Below are positions 26,927 through 35,316 of a DNA stretch of 64,000 nucleotides, in pieces; position 1 is the stretch's first letter, and each line of letters begins with the position of its first letter. The translations under genes were made by a program, and so were the position numbers. Source of the DNA: Massilia sp. Root133 (GTDB lineage: Bacteria > Pseudomonadota > Gammaproteobacteria > Burkholderiales > Burkholderiaceae_D); assembly GCF_001426525.1 (NCBI RefSeq), contig NZ_LMEW01000031.1, positions 185,711 through 249,710 of the forward strand, written 5' to 3'. The notes beneath the pieces were generated by a model, which did not search any database, was not told the DNA's origin, and was given only the letters and a program-made list of their open reading frames with translations.

Positions 26927-29211
26927 GATTCGTTCTCCTCTAAAGTTTGGCTGCTGGCGGCAGCGGCACCTAGCAGGGGGCAGATGAAAAACAGCAGGTG
27001 CGAGCCGCCCGCCGACAGGAAGCTCATCGGCTGGCCCATCACCGGGAAGATCGCGAGGTTGGTGCCCCACGAGAGCAGGAAGTGGCCGAACGCCAACGCG
27101 GCGCCGCCGGCCAGGAAGAAGCAGCGCAGGCGGGCGAGCCACGCCACGCGGAAGTCGCGCGCGTTCGCCCCCGCCAGCCAGCAGCGCAGGGCAAGGCGCA
27201 GCAGCGCGGCGAGGAACAGCGCCTGCAGCAGCCACAGGCCGACGGCGGCCGCGAGCCCGTGGCGCGCGAGGTAGAACGACGCGGCGAAATCGTCCTGCAC
27301 GGCGGGAATGCGCAGCGCGAAGCCCGGATCGCGGCCCAGCACCGTGACGCCGAACGCGCCGTCGGCGCCCACCCAGCCGCCCTGCGCGATGGCGCGGGCG
27401 CCCAGCAGCAACTGTTGTCCCGTGTGCGGATGCGTGCCGGGATCGAGCCAGACGAGGAAGCGGTCCGCATAGAAATCCCAGCGCGCGATGCCGTCGGCGC
27501 CCGCGCCGCGCAGCAGGGCCACCGTCGCGACGGCCGCCAGCGCGACGCACGCGAGCGCCAGCGCGGTGCCGCGGCGGCGCGTGGCCAGCGCCTGCGCCAG
27601 CATCATCGTGCCGCCCCACAGCGCGAGCAGCACCAGCGGAGAATAGTCGTCGACCTGCACGAGCGCGACGCCCAGCAGCAGCATGAACAGCAGCGCGGGC
27701 GCCCCGACCCGAAGGGCACGCCGCCATGCGCCGCCCGGTGCGGGACCGTCCGCGCAGGCGAGCGCCAGGCAGTGCGCGGCCAGCGCGGCCAGCGCCAGCT
27801 TGGCGAATTCCACGGGCTGCAGGTCGAACACGCCGGTCTCGTCGCCGTACGCGACCTGCAGCAGCAGCGCGAGCAGCGCGACGCCGGTCAGCAGCAACAG
27901 CGCCAGTTCGATGCGCGCCTGCGGCAGCGGCCGCGCCGGGCGCACGACGCTTGCCAATGTCGCGGCGCCGGCGCCCAGCGCGAGCAGCGCCGTGGTCTTG
28001 TGGAAGTGGCGCAGCCAGGCGGTGTCCGGCGCGCCGAGGCCCAGGTCCAGCTGGGCGAGCAGGCCCACGGCCAGCAGCGGCAGCGCGGCGGCGAGGACCG
28101 GTTCGAGCCGTCGCGGCGCCAGCAGCGCGAACGCGAGCGCAGCCCAGGCCACGAGCAGGCCGAGGCCAGGGCCCGCCGGCGTGCCGGTGCGCTGCAGCCA
28201 GAACAGGACGGCGCCGCTGCCGGCCAGCAGCAGCGGGAAGCCGACCGCCGCACCCGCGCGCAAACGGTTGGCCGGGTTCAGAACGAGGGCCGTCAGCGCG
28301 CCCGTCAGGGCCAGGCCGAGGACGGCCAGCAGCGGCAGCGCGGCGTGTGGCGGCAGATCCCATGGGCCGCGCCGCGTCCACGTCCATGCGACGCCGGCCG
28401 GCAGGCGCTTCTGCGTGTCGGCATACAGGGCGACGTGGCCGTTGGGGTGCAGCCGCAGCACGTCGCCGCCTGGGGCGAGCAGCAGGCGCGTGCGGCCCGC
28501 GACGAGCGTCTGCCCGGCCGCCAGCCGCAGCGGCCGGCCGGCCAGCAATGCCGCGCCGCGGTCGTCTTCCAGCAGCAGCGGCACGGCGGGTGCGGCGCCC
28601 AGCAGGAAACCGTCGTCGTTGCGCGCGATGCCGGCGGCGTGCAGGGGCAAGCCTGCGATCGCGATGCGGTTGCCGCAATCGAGGTTGCCGCCGAAGACGA
28701 GCGGGCGGCCGAACGCCAGCGCGCGCGGGACGATCCGGTTCCACGCGTCCGCGAAGCGCGCGTCGGGACAAGCCTTTTGCGGCTTGCCGTCGCGGCGCAG
28801 CAGGGCGCCGTCGTAGCGCCAGCGGATGGCGCCGGCCGCCAGGTCGACGGCGTCCCCGCCGGCCGCGTCGACGCGCATGCGCAGCACGCCCAACTGGAAT
28901 TGCTGGCCGGGCTTCAGGACGACGCTGCCGCTGCGGCGCTGGCGGTTGCCGTCCTGGACGCGCAGCGGGGCACCCGTGCCGTCGTCCGCCGCCCACCACG
29001 TGCCATTCCGGTTGCGCCCCAGCCGCAGGCGGCCCGTATCCGCCGCGGGGGCGCCGAGCATGGCGTGGTCGACGTCGAGCGCCGCGCCCGGCGCCAACGT
29101 CAGTGCGACCTGCGCGGGCAGCCACGCGGCCGGCGCGCGCAGCAGCGCGAGCATCTGCAGCGCGCACAGGGCGGCGAGCAGCGCGCCGGCGGCAAGGCGG
29201 GTGCGGCTCAT
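26896..29211 (-). CDS. SEDS-family (FtsW/RodA) glycosyltransferase with periplasmic N-terminal extension
   Basis: 771 residues, roughly twice a normal FtsW/RodA. A signal anchor at 7-26 is followed by about 270 soluble residues. These include a beta module at 60-115 (RLRLGRNRNG...GAPLRV...LKPG...LRMRV) resembling an FHA-like fold. About ten membrane helices follow from residue 300. SEDS motifs are present: QPVEFAKLAL, RFLVWLDPGTHP near 585 (the conserved Asp region), QDDFAASFYLARHG and IFPVMGQPMSFLSAGGS near 720. SEDS proteins polymerise lipid II. It starts inside the kinase stop (ATGA), so it is coupled to a kinase. The PBP at 9205 carries a similar extension. Confidence 0.85.
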   Translation of the reverse strand: MSRTRLAAGALLAALCALQMLALLRAPAAWLPAQVALTLAPGAALDVDHAMLGAPAADTGRLRLGRNRNGTWWAADDGTGAPLRVQDGNRQRRSGSVVLKPGQQFQLGVLRMRVDAAGGDAVDLAAGAIRWRYDGALLRRDGKPQKACPDARFADAWNRIVPRALAFGRPLVFGGNLDCGNRIAIAGLPLHAAGIARNDDGFLLGAAPAVPLLLEDDRGAALLAGRPLRLAAGQTLVAGRTRLLLAPGGDVLRLHPNGHVALYADTQKRLPAGVAWTWTRRGPWDLPPHAALPLLAVLGLALTGALTALVLNPANRLRAGAAVGFPLLLAGSGAVLFWLQRTGTPAGPGLGLLVAWAALAFALLAPRRLEPVLAAALPLLAVGLLAQLDLGLGAPDTAWLRHFHKTTALLALGAGAATLASVVRPARPLPQARIELALLLLTGVALLALLLQVAYGDETGVFDLQPVEFAKLALAALAAHCLALACADGPAPGGAWRRALRVGAPALLFMLLLGVALVQVDDYSPLVLLALWGGTMMLAQALATRRRGTALALACVALAAVATVALLRGAGADGIARWDFYADRFLVWLDPGTHPHTGQQLLLGARAIAQGGWVGADGAFGVTVLGRDPGFALRIPAVQDDFAASFYLARHGLAAAVGLWLLQALFLAALLRLALRCWLAGANARDFRVAWLARLRCFFLAGGAALAFGHFLLSWGTNLAIFPVMGQPMSFLSAGGSHLLFFICPLLGAAAASSQTLEENESCRSTSNMKP

Positions 29212-30143
29212 GCCGCGCTCCGCAGCGGGTCCGCGCCGGCCGCGGCGCGCGCGATCAGGCGGCTGATTTCCAGCGCATGGCGCGGCCGCGCTTCCGGACG
29301 CGCCGCCAGCAGCGCGCGCAGCAGCGCCACGGGCGCGTCTCCACCGTGGCCGGCGAACAGCGCGGCCTCGTCCGGCGCGAGGATCGCGGGTGCGCGCAGT
29401 GCCGCCGCGCCTGCCGTGCCCCGGGCCCGGTAGGCATCCGCGCAGGCGGCGCAAAAGCGCAGCGGGATGCCGGCGACGAGCCAGTAGAGCAGGGCGCCCA
29501 GTGCAAAATAGTCGCTGCGCGCGTCGGTCCGGTAGCGGCCGGCGTCATCGGGAAAGAATTGTTCCGGCGCCTGCCACGCCGCGGTGCCGGCATACGAATG
29601 CGCGGCGCTGTCCTGCAGGGGGCGATTGGTGCCGAAGTCCGCGAGCTTGAGCGTGCCGGTGTGCGCATCGACGAGCAGGTTGGCCGGCTTCAGATCCAGG
29701 TAGCGCCAGCCGTATTGGTGGACCTTCGCCAGCGCGGCATTCACCTGCGCCGTCCACGCAAGGGCCTGCCCGATGCGGGGGCCGTCGCCGCGGCTGCGCA
29801 ACGTCGCCACGTGGGCGGCGAGGTCGCCGTCCAGCAGTTCGAGCGCGAGCGCGGGCTGGCCCTCGTGTTCGCCGCTGTCGAGCAGGCGCACGATGTGGCG
29901 CTGGTCCCATGGCTGCAGGCCGCGCAGGAAGGCGATCTCGGCGTCGAAGCACGCGCGCCAGACGACCTGCTGGGGCGGCAACGCAAGGTCCATCTGCGCG
30001 CGGTTGACGAGTTTCACCGCGGCCGGCGTGCCGTCCAGCACGGACGCCGCGCGCCACACCTGGCCGTAGCTGGACCCGCCCAGCGGCGCCTGCAGGCGCC
30101 AGGCGCCCGCCGTCAACGTGATGATGTCGCCTGCCTCGACCAT
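29208..30143 (-). CDS. Ser/Thr protein kinase
   Basis: 311 residues made almost entirely of one Hanks-type kinase domain. The Gly loop is GGSSYGQVW (22-30), the ATP-binding Lys K44 in AAVK, the catalytic loop YLDLKPANLL with D150, K152 and N155, DFG at 169-171, and the APEQ motif. The HRD motif reads YLD, so the His and Arg are not conserved but the catalytic Asp is. There is no transmembrane helix or sensor domain, so it may act on its downstream partners in the cytosol. It is coupled by a 4-bp overlap to the SEDS gene. Confidence 0.85.
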   Translation of the reverse strand: MVEAGDIITLTAGAWRLQAPLGGSSYGQVWRAASVLDGTPAAVKLVNRAQMDLALPPQQVVWRACFDAEIAFLRGLQPWDQRHIVRLLDSGEHEGQPALALELLDGDLAAHVATLRSRGDGPRIGQALAWTAQVNAALAKVHQYGWRYLDLKPANLLVDAHTGTLKLADFGTNRPLQDSAAHSYAGTAAWQAPEQFFPDDAGRYRTDARSDYFALGALLYWLVAGIPLRFCAACADAYRARGTAGAAALRAPAILAPDEAALFAGHGGDAPVALLRALLAARPEARPRHALEISRLIARAAAGADPLRSAA

Positions 30144-30562
30144 GTAGCCTCCCGAACGGGCGGCCGGTGCCGCCTCGGCGGGGAATAGCAGGGGGACGGA
30201 GAAAACACGTCAGAGTCGACAAGATTGTAGTGCTAACAACTTGTCGAGGCAGCCTTGTCCAAAGCCACGTTCAGCACCCCGGTGTTCGCCGTCTTCGTCG
30301 TCGGTACCGTGCTCGTCGTCGCGCCGCACGTGCCGCCGGGGATCTTCGGCATCGCGTCGACGTCCGGGGTGGGGATCCGCGTTGCGGGCGATCCATTCCC
30401 GTAGCCGAGCCAGGTCGTCTGGCGACAACTGCACCGCCAACAGCATGGCGAACCAGTCGTCGAACGTCAGGCCGCATCGTCACTCCTCATGAGTTAACTC
30501 GACGATGCGTCTGACCTCTGCAACGAATCTCAGTTCACACAAATAGCGCGAACACAGCCAAT
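30144..30562. other. Gene-poor gap
   Basis: About 420 bp between the kinase start and the terminator of the glycine-zipper gene. It holds only short low-quality frames, one of which is listed separately as a possible remnant. No tRNA or clear promoter was identified. Confidence 0.6.
30210..30446 (-). pseudogene. Possible decayed or frameshifted small gene
   Basis: One minus-strand frame reads MLLAVQLSPDDLARLREWIARN then degenerates into charged low-quality sequence. A ribosome-like AGGAG lies upstream of an ATG at 30483 in a different frame that becomes Arg-rich, and a third frame downstream reads plausibly (PTTKTANTGVLNVALDKAA). This is the pattern of a small gene with indels, but no family is recognised and it could be chance. 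Confidence 0.25.
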
Positions 30563-30587
30563 AAAAAACCGCGCACGAGGCGCGGTT
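30563..30587 (-). terminator. Intrinsic terminator of the glycine-zipper gene
   Basis: Stem AACCGCGC/GCGCGGTT with a 5-nt loop. On the minus strand it is followed by a run of U residues and lies 24 bp past the stop at 30611. Confidence 0.7.
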
Positions 30588-30610
30588 CTCAAAGTTGGCT
30601 GTTGCTGCGA

Positions 30611-31111
30611 TCAGCGGTGCCAGCCACGGTCATGGCCGCGGTCCCAGCCGCCGCGGTCGCGGTCGTAGCCGCCGCGGTCGCGGTCCCAGCCGCGATGGCC
30701 GCCGCGGTCGTGGTCGTAGCCGCGGCCCCGTTCGACGACGACGACGTCCGGGCGCGCGTTGTAGTAATAGCGGGGCGATTCCACATATACCGGACGCGAC
30801 TCGACGTAGGCCGGTGCCGCCTGGTAATAGCCGCCGGAATAGCCGCCGGAATAGCCGTTCGAATAGCCACCCGAGTAGGCGTAGCCGCGGTTGCGGTAGT
30901 AATAGTCGTCGTTGGTGCGGACCGAATTGCCGACCGCGGCGCCGATGGCACCCCCGACAAGCGCGCCGTCGCGACCGCCCACGCTGCCGCCGATGGCGGC
31001 GCCGGCCAGTGCGCCCACGACCGTGTTCACACCCCGATCGCCAGCCATTGCCGAGGTGGACACGGCAGCTGCGGCCAGGAGCATGGCACCAATGCATTTT
31101 TTCTTCAACAT
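30611..31111 (-). CDS. Glycine-zipper surface protein with Arg/Gly/Asp-rich tail
   Basis: 166 residues. The signal peptide (MLKKKCIGAMLLAAAAVSTSAMA) ends near residue 23. A glycine-zipper membrane-associated motif at 28-60 (GALAGAAIGGSVGG...) is like the 17-kDa antigen/YMGG family. A Tyr/Gly-rich region and a repetitive C-terminus of DRDRGG/WDRDRGG units at about 125-165 follow. The family includes outer-membrane and stress-related lipoproteins, but this protein lacks a lipobox. The start at 31111 has AAGGA 8 nt upstream and is preferred to the ATG at 31153. Confidence 0.78.
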   Translation of the reverse strand: MLKKKCIGAMLLAAAAVSTSAMAGDRGVNTVVGALAGAAIGGSVGGRDGALVGGAIGAAVGNSVRTNDDYYYRNRGYAYSGGYSNGYSGGYSGGYYQAAPAYVESRPVYVESPRYYYNARPDVVVVERGRGYDHDRGGHRGWDRDRGGYDRDRGGWDRGHDRGWHR

Positions 31112-31317
31112 GGTTAGTTCCTTGCGCCTCAACGGGGATCGGGATGATCGCAACTACGCCGGGCATGCAATCATCATAGATACATCCGTGTATGCTGCCA
31201 CGCGTTAATACAGATTATTACATCTGCTTCCGCCCCGGTAACATCGGTTACAGGCAGGCCTTGCAGTCGGCGCATGCCGCCCCATCTTGGAAGCGTCACC
31301 GACTGTACGAACCTACC

Positions 31318-32460
31318 ATGGCGCGCCGGCGTTCTTTCGTTTCCATTCTTGCCATCCTCCTGCTGTTGCACGCCTACATCGGCCTGCGGCTGTTGCCTGC
31401 GCTGGACGCCGGTGTCATCGGCATGCTGGCGGGGGCCGTGCTGCTCGCCCTGTCGGCCGCGCTCGTACGTATCGGCCTCGTCGCACCGAGCCTGCGCCGC
31501 ACGCGCTGGACCGAACCGCTCACGTGGGCCGGGCTGCTCGCGATGGGTCTGTTTTCCTCGCTGTTCGTGCTGACCCTGCTGCGCGACCTCTTGCTGGTGG
31601 CCCTCGCGCTGGGCGGCGCCGGCGGGCCCGGCTTCACCCACGACAGCGCCGTCGCGGTGCCGCTGCTCGCACTGGCCATCACGTGCATCGGGTTCGTCAA
31701 CGCCCGCCGCGTGGCGCGCGTCGTCAAGGTCGAGGTGCCGATCGACGGCCTGCCGGAAGACCTGCACGGGTATTCGATCGCGCAGATTTCCGACATCCAC
31801 GTGGGCCCGACCATCCGCCGGCCGTATCTGAACGCCATCGTCACGAAGGTCAACGCACTCAGGCCGGATGCCATCGCCATCACGGGCGACCTCGTCGACG
31901 GCAGCGTGCAGCGCCTGGCCATGCACACGGAACCGCTGGCGCGCCTGTCCGCGCCGGACGGTGCGTTCTTCGTCACCGGCAACCATGAATACTATTCCGG
32001 CGCCGAGCAATGGATCGCGGAAGTGCGCCGCCTGGGCCTGCGCGTGTTGCTGAACGAGCACGTGATCCGGCGCCGCGGCGGGGCCAAGCTCATGATTGCC
32101 GGCGTCACGGATTACACGGCGCAGCATTTCAATCCCGCCCACAAGAGCGACCCGCACCTCGCCGCCGCGGGCGCGCCGGACGACGTGGCCGTGCGCATCC
32201 TGCTGGCCCACCAGCCGCGTACGGCGCCGGCCGCGGCCGACGCCGGCTTCGACCTGCAATTGTCCGGCCATACCCATGGCGGCCAGTTCTTCCCGTGGAA
32301 TTTGTTCGTGCCGCTGCAGCAACCATTCGTCGCCGGTCTGAACCGCGTGCGCTCCCTGTGGGTGTACACGAGCCGCGGCACCGGGTATTGGGGGCCCCCG
32401 AAACGCTTCGGCGCGCCGTCCGAGATCACGCTCGTGCGCCTGGTGCCAGGCCGCGTGTGA
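31318..32460 (+). CDS. Membrane-anchored metallophosphoesterase
   Basis: 380 residues. Four hydrophobic helices occupy about 1-130. A calcineurin-like phosphoesterase domain follows with DIHVG, GDLVDG, GNHEYY, HQP and GHTHGGQ, the full two-metal ligand set. Such proteins (YkuE/YaeI-like) are often lipid-phosphate or nucleotide esterases at the membrane; the substrate is unknown. The start at 31318 is preferred because the preceding frame is unlike protein. The divergent 206-bp gap to the glycine-zipper gene must hold promoters for both. Confidence 0.82.
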   Translation: MARRRSFVSILAILLLLHAYIGLRLLPALDAGVIGMLAGAVLLALSAALVRIGLVAPSLRRTRWTEPLTWAGLLAMGLFSSLFVLTLLRDLLLVALALGGAGGPGFTHDSAVAVPLLALAITCIGFVNARRVARVVKVEVPIDGLPEDLHGYSIAQISDIHVGPTIRRPYLNAIVTKVNALRPDAIAITGDLVDGSVQRLAMHTEPLARLSAPDGAFFVTGNHEYYSGAEQWIAEVRRLGLRVLLNEHVIRRRGGAKLMIAGVTDYTAQHFNPAHKSDPHLAAAGAPDDVAVRILLAHQPRTAPAAADAGFDLQLSGHTHGGQFFPWNLFVPLQQPFVAGLNRVRSLWVYTSRGTGYWGPPKRFGAPSEITLVRLVPGRV

Positions 32461-32541
32461 TTGACTACGCCAATATATTTCCCCAAAAACAAGCGGATGC
32501 GTTATCGTTTTGGTTTTTCCCCCGACCAAAGGATTGCAAGC

Positions 32542-33987
32542 ATGAATCGCCTCCGTCTCCCCGCCTTGAGCCTGCTCGCCGCCTGCCTGCTGGGCACTAC
32601 CGCGAACGCCGCCACTCCCGGTAATGACCCGGCCGCGCTCGCCAAGGTGCGCGATACGGCCTTGCAAAGCGATTACGCGTACCAGCGGCTGGAAGACCTG
32701 ACGGACCTGGTCGGCCCGCGCCTGTCGGGTTCGCCCGGCGCCGCCGCCGCCGTGACGCAGGTCGCCGACGAGCTGCGCAAGCTGGGCGCCAAGGTCACGC
32801 TGCAGCCGATCAAGGTGCCGCACTGGGTGCGCGGCGAGGAGAAGGCGGCGCTCGTGGACTACCAGGGCCGTCCGGCGGGCGTGACGCAAAAAATCGTGCT
32901 GACCGCGCTGGGCGGATCGGGCGCGACCCCGGCCGCCGGCATCACGGCGCCGGTGATCGTCGTGCGCACGTTCGAGGAACTGAAGGCGCGCGCGGCCGAA
33001 GTGAAGGGCCGCATCGTCCTGTTCGACGTGCCGTTCGACCAGAACATGGCCGACCGCGGCCTGGCAGGCACCGCGTATGGCCAGGCCGTCGCGTTCCGCG
33101 GGGCCGGCCCGCGCATGGCGGCCGAGATGGGCGCCGCGGCGGCCCTCGTGCGCGCCGTCGGCGGTGCCGCTTACCGCATCCCGCACACGGGCGCCACGCT
33201 CCTCAAGGACGATGCGCGCATCCCGGCGGCGGCGGTCACGATCGAAGACTCGCTGCTGATCGCGCGCCTGTCGAAGCGCGGCCCCGTCACGATGCACCTG
33301 ACCCTGACGCCGCAGATCCTGCCGGACGCCGACAGCTACAACGTGATCGCCGACTGGCCGGGCACGGACAAGGCCGACGAGATCGTGATCGTGTCGGGCC
33401 ACCTGGATTCGTGGGACCTCGCCACCGGCGCCAACGACGATGCGTCCGGTGTCGTCAGCGCGATGGAAGTGATCAACACGCTGCGCAAGCTGGATTACCG
33501 GCCGCGCCGCACGATCCGCGTCGTCGCCTGGATGAACGAGGAGAACGGCGGCCGCGGCGGGCACACGTATGACGCCGTCAACAAGAAGCTCGCCGAGAAG
33601 CATGTCGCGGCGTACGAGGACGACGGCGGCTCGGGCCGTCCGTTCGGCCTGCACGCGGGCATCGGCGTGGCCGGCGCGAAGCTGCTGGCGCCGCTGCAGG
33701 CTGCCCTGTATCCGATGGGCGCGGGCGCATTCCGCCGCGACGACGTCGTCGGTGCCGGCGACCTGCACGACCTGGAAGATTCGGGCGTGCCGACTTTCGA
33801 ACCGTGGATCGATTCGTCCGATTACTTCAATTATCACCATACCCCCGCCGATACCTTCGATAAGGTGAATCCGGAAAACCTGCGCCGCCACGCCGCCGTC
33901 ATGGCGACGACGGCCTGGTTCCTGGCCAACATGGATCAGCCCATCGGCCGCTCCAACGTCTTCACCGAGGCGAAGACGACGAAGTAA
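32542..33987 (+). CDS. Secreted M28-family zinc peptidase
   Basis: 481 residues. The signal peptide ends near TTANA (residue 23); a lipobox-like LAAC is an alternative. A PA-like insert spans about 125-255. The M28 core carries SGHLDSWDLATGANDDASG, MNEENGGRGG and a final HHTPADTF, which supply the two-zinc ligands and catalytic Glu. Related to carboxypeptidase Q-type aminopeptidases. The start at 32542 has AAGGA about 8 nt upstream; earlier Met codons are unsupported. Confidence 0.85.
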   Translation: MNRLRLPALSLLAACLLGTTANAATPGNDPAALAKVRDTALQSDYAYQRLEDLTDLVGPRLSGSPGAAAAVTQVADELRKLGAKVTLQPIKVPHWVRGEEKAALVDYQGRPAGVTQKIVLTALGGSGATPAAGITAPVIVVRTFEELKARAAEVKGRIVLFDVPFDQNMADRGLAGTAYGQAVAFRGAGPRMAAEMGAAAALVRAVGGAAYRIPHTGATLLKDDARIPAAAVTIEDSLLIARLSKRGPVTMHLTLTPQILPDADSYNVIADWPGTDKADEIVIVSGHLDSWDLATGANDDASGVVSAMEVINTLRKLDYRPRRTIRVVAWMNEENGGRGGHTYDAVNKKLAEKHVAAYEDDGGSGRPFGLHAGIGVAGAKLLAPLQAALYPMGAGAFRRDDVVGAGDLHDLEDSGVPTFEPWIDSSDYFNYHHTPADTFDKVNPENLRRHAAVMATTAWFLANMDQPIGRSNVFTEAKTTK

Positions 33988-34001
33988 AAGCAGCAGCGCT
34001 G

Positions 34002-34025
34002 CGGCAGGCGGCGCACCGCCTGCCG
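34002..34025. terminator. Hairpin between convergent genes
   Basis: Perfect 10-bp stem CGGCAGGCGG/CCGCCTGCCG with a CGCA loop sits between the M28 stop (33987) and the DUF1566-like stop (34032). No U tract on either side, so it is terminator-like only. Confidence 0.4.
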
Positions 34026-34031
34026 TGGCCG

Positions 34032-34403
34032 TCATCCGGCGTCGATGCGCCGGATCGCGCGGGCATGCCCGCGGAACGGACGGCCATACACGGTCTGGAT
34101 GCCGCTGGCAAAATTCTGCCCCCAGACCAGTTGCGGCCGTGTGTCGTGGGACTCGTTCGACCAGTACCAGACGCGGTCGAAGCCTTCGCGCAGGTTGGCG
34201 AACAGCAGGGCGAGTTCGCGCCGTGTCGGCAGCTCGCCTTGCTGTGCGGCAGCCCATTCGCGCGCGGCAGGCCAGCTGACGTCGGACGCTTCGTCCGGCA
34301 ACAGCACCAGGTGGTAGTCGGACTCGCCGTTCTTGCCGAGTATCAGGCCGGCATAGGCTTCGCCTTCCTTCAACATTTCTTGGATCCTCAGGTAGTCACC
34401 CAT
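34032..34403 (-). CDS. DUF1566 (Lcl C-terminal)-like protein
   Basis: 123 residues matching the pattern W..AREWAA...GELPTRRELALLFANL and YWSNES...WGQNF.SG.Q of DUF1566/Lcl domains, a C-type-lectin-like fold. It has no signal peptide and appears to be just the domain. AAAGGG lies about 8 nt before the ATG. The function of stand-alone DUF1566 proteins is unknown. Confidence 0.7.
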   Translation of the reverse strand: MGDYLRIQEMLKEGEAYAGLILGKNGESDYHLVLLPDEASDVSWPAAREWAAAQQGELPTRRELALLFANLREGFDRVWYWSNESHDTRPQLVWGQNFASGIQTVYGRPFRGHARAIRRIDAG

Positions 34404-34562
34404 TGCGCAACCCTTTCGTCATGTCTTGCGGTCTCGTATGACCATCGATCGCCGCGCTTGGTTGCGACATTCGATACGACCTAGCTCATAACGGCGTTTG
34501 CAATAGCGGTTCTCAGCTTTCGTTGCGAAGCTGGCCGAGGCAATGAATGACTGTGGGACAGG

Positions 34563-35234
34563 TTAGTCGTCCAGCGGCCGGACGATCTCCGGCCCGTCGG
34601 CGCCGGCCCGGTTGACGGCCGTGCTGACCTTGTACCATTCGAAGGCATCCGCGGGCACGGCCGCATGGCGCGCCAGTTCGATGGCCTGCTGGGGCGACAG
34701 GCCCGGATCGAGCCAGAGTTTCGCGTCTTCCGCCTCCAGCACGACGGGGCGGCGGTCGTGGATGTCCAGCATGCCGCCGGAGGCGTCGTCCGTGACGATG
34801 ACGAAACCCGCCTCGGCGCGGTTCTCCTCGAACGGGCCGAAATTGGCGACGGCCAGCATGAACAGCGGGGCGTGGTCCTTGCGGTGGATGTGCCAGGGCT
34901 GCTTGTGGCCTTTTTCTCCCGTCCACTCGTACCAGCCCTCGGCGGGCACGATGCCGCGCCCGTTCTTGACGAGCCGCGACCAGTAGCGGTTGGCCAGCTT
35001 TTCCAGCCGGGCGTTGATGACGATGGGCACCTTGCCTTCAGCCCATTTCGCGCGGTAACTCCAGAACACGTCGTCCACGCGCTGCTCGCCGTCCTGCACG
35101 TGCATGACGGGGCGGTAGGTGCCGGGCGCCGCATTCGTCGTTGGTCTCGACTCGCTGTCGAACACGGCGTCGGTCCAGCCGATCAGGTTGGCGTAATGGC
35201 GCGCGGTCTGGCTTTGGTCAAATCGTCCACACAT
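34563..35234 (-). CDS. yedK: SRAP/YedK-type SOS-associated peptidase
   Basis: 223 residues beginning MCGRF. Cys2 becomes the catalytic N-terminal residue after Met removal and in HMCES/YedK forms a thiazolidine crosslink to abasic sites in single-strand DNA. Other conserved residues are the Asn in VINARLE, the Glu in AEGWYEW and the active-site His in MLDIHDRRPVVL. Length and motif order are standard. No SOS box was recognised upstream. Confidence 0.85.
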   Translation of the reverse strand: MCGRFDQSQTARHYANLIGWTDAVFDSESRPTTNAAPGTYRPVMHVQDGEQRVDDVFWSYRAKWAEGKVPIVINARLEKLANRYWSRLVKNGRGIVPAEGWYEWTGEKGHKQPWHIHRKDHAPLFMLAVANFGPFEENRAEAGFVIVTDDASGGMLDIHDRRPVVLEAEDAKLWLDPGLSPQQAIELARHAAVPADAFEWYKVSTAVNRAGADGPEIVRPLDD

Positions 35235-35316
35235 GGGACGATGGTAGCGCAGATGGGCGACGACGGTCGTCCGTTAGCGCGCCGTGCCGGCCAGTCCGTA
35301 CGTGGTGCTTCCGGAT

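Noticed and set aside
9205..30143. TerY-type phosphorylation triad or T6SS PpkA/PppA/Fha module
   Set aside because: Kinase, PP2C and FHA are shared with those systems, but no TerY vWA protein, TerD, VipA/VipB, Hcp or TssM genes are present; the SEDS and PBP genes fit an envelope role better.
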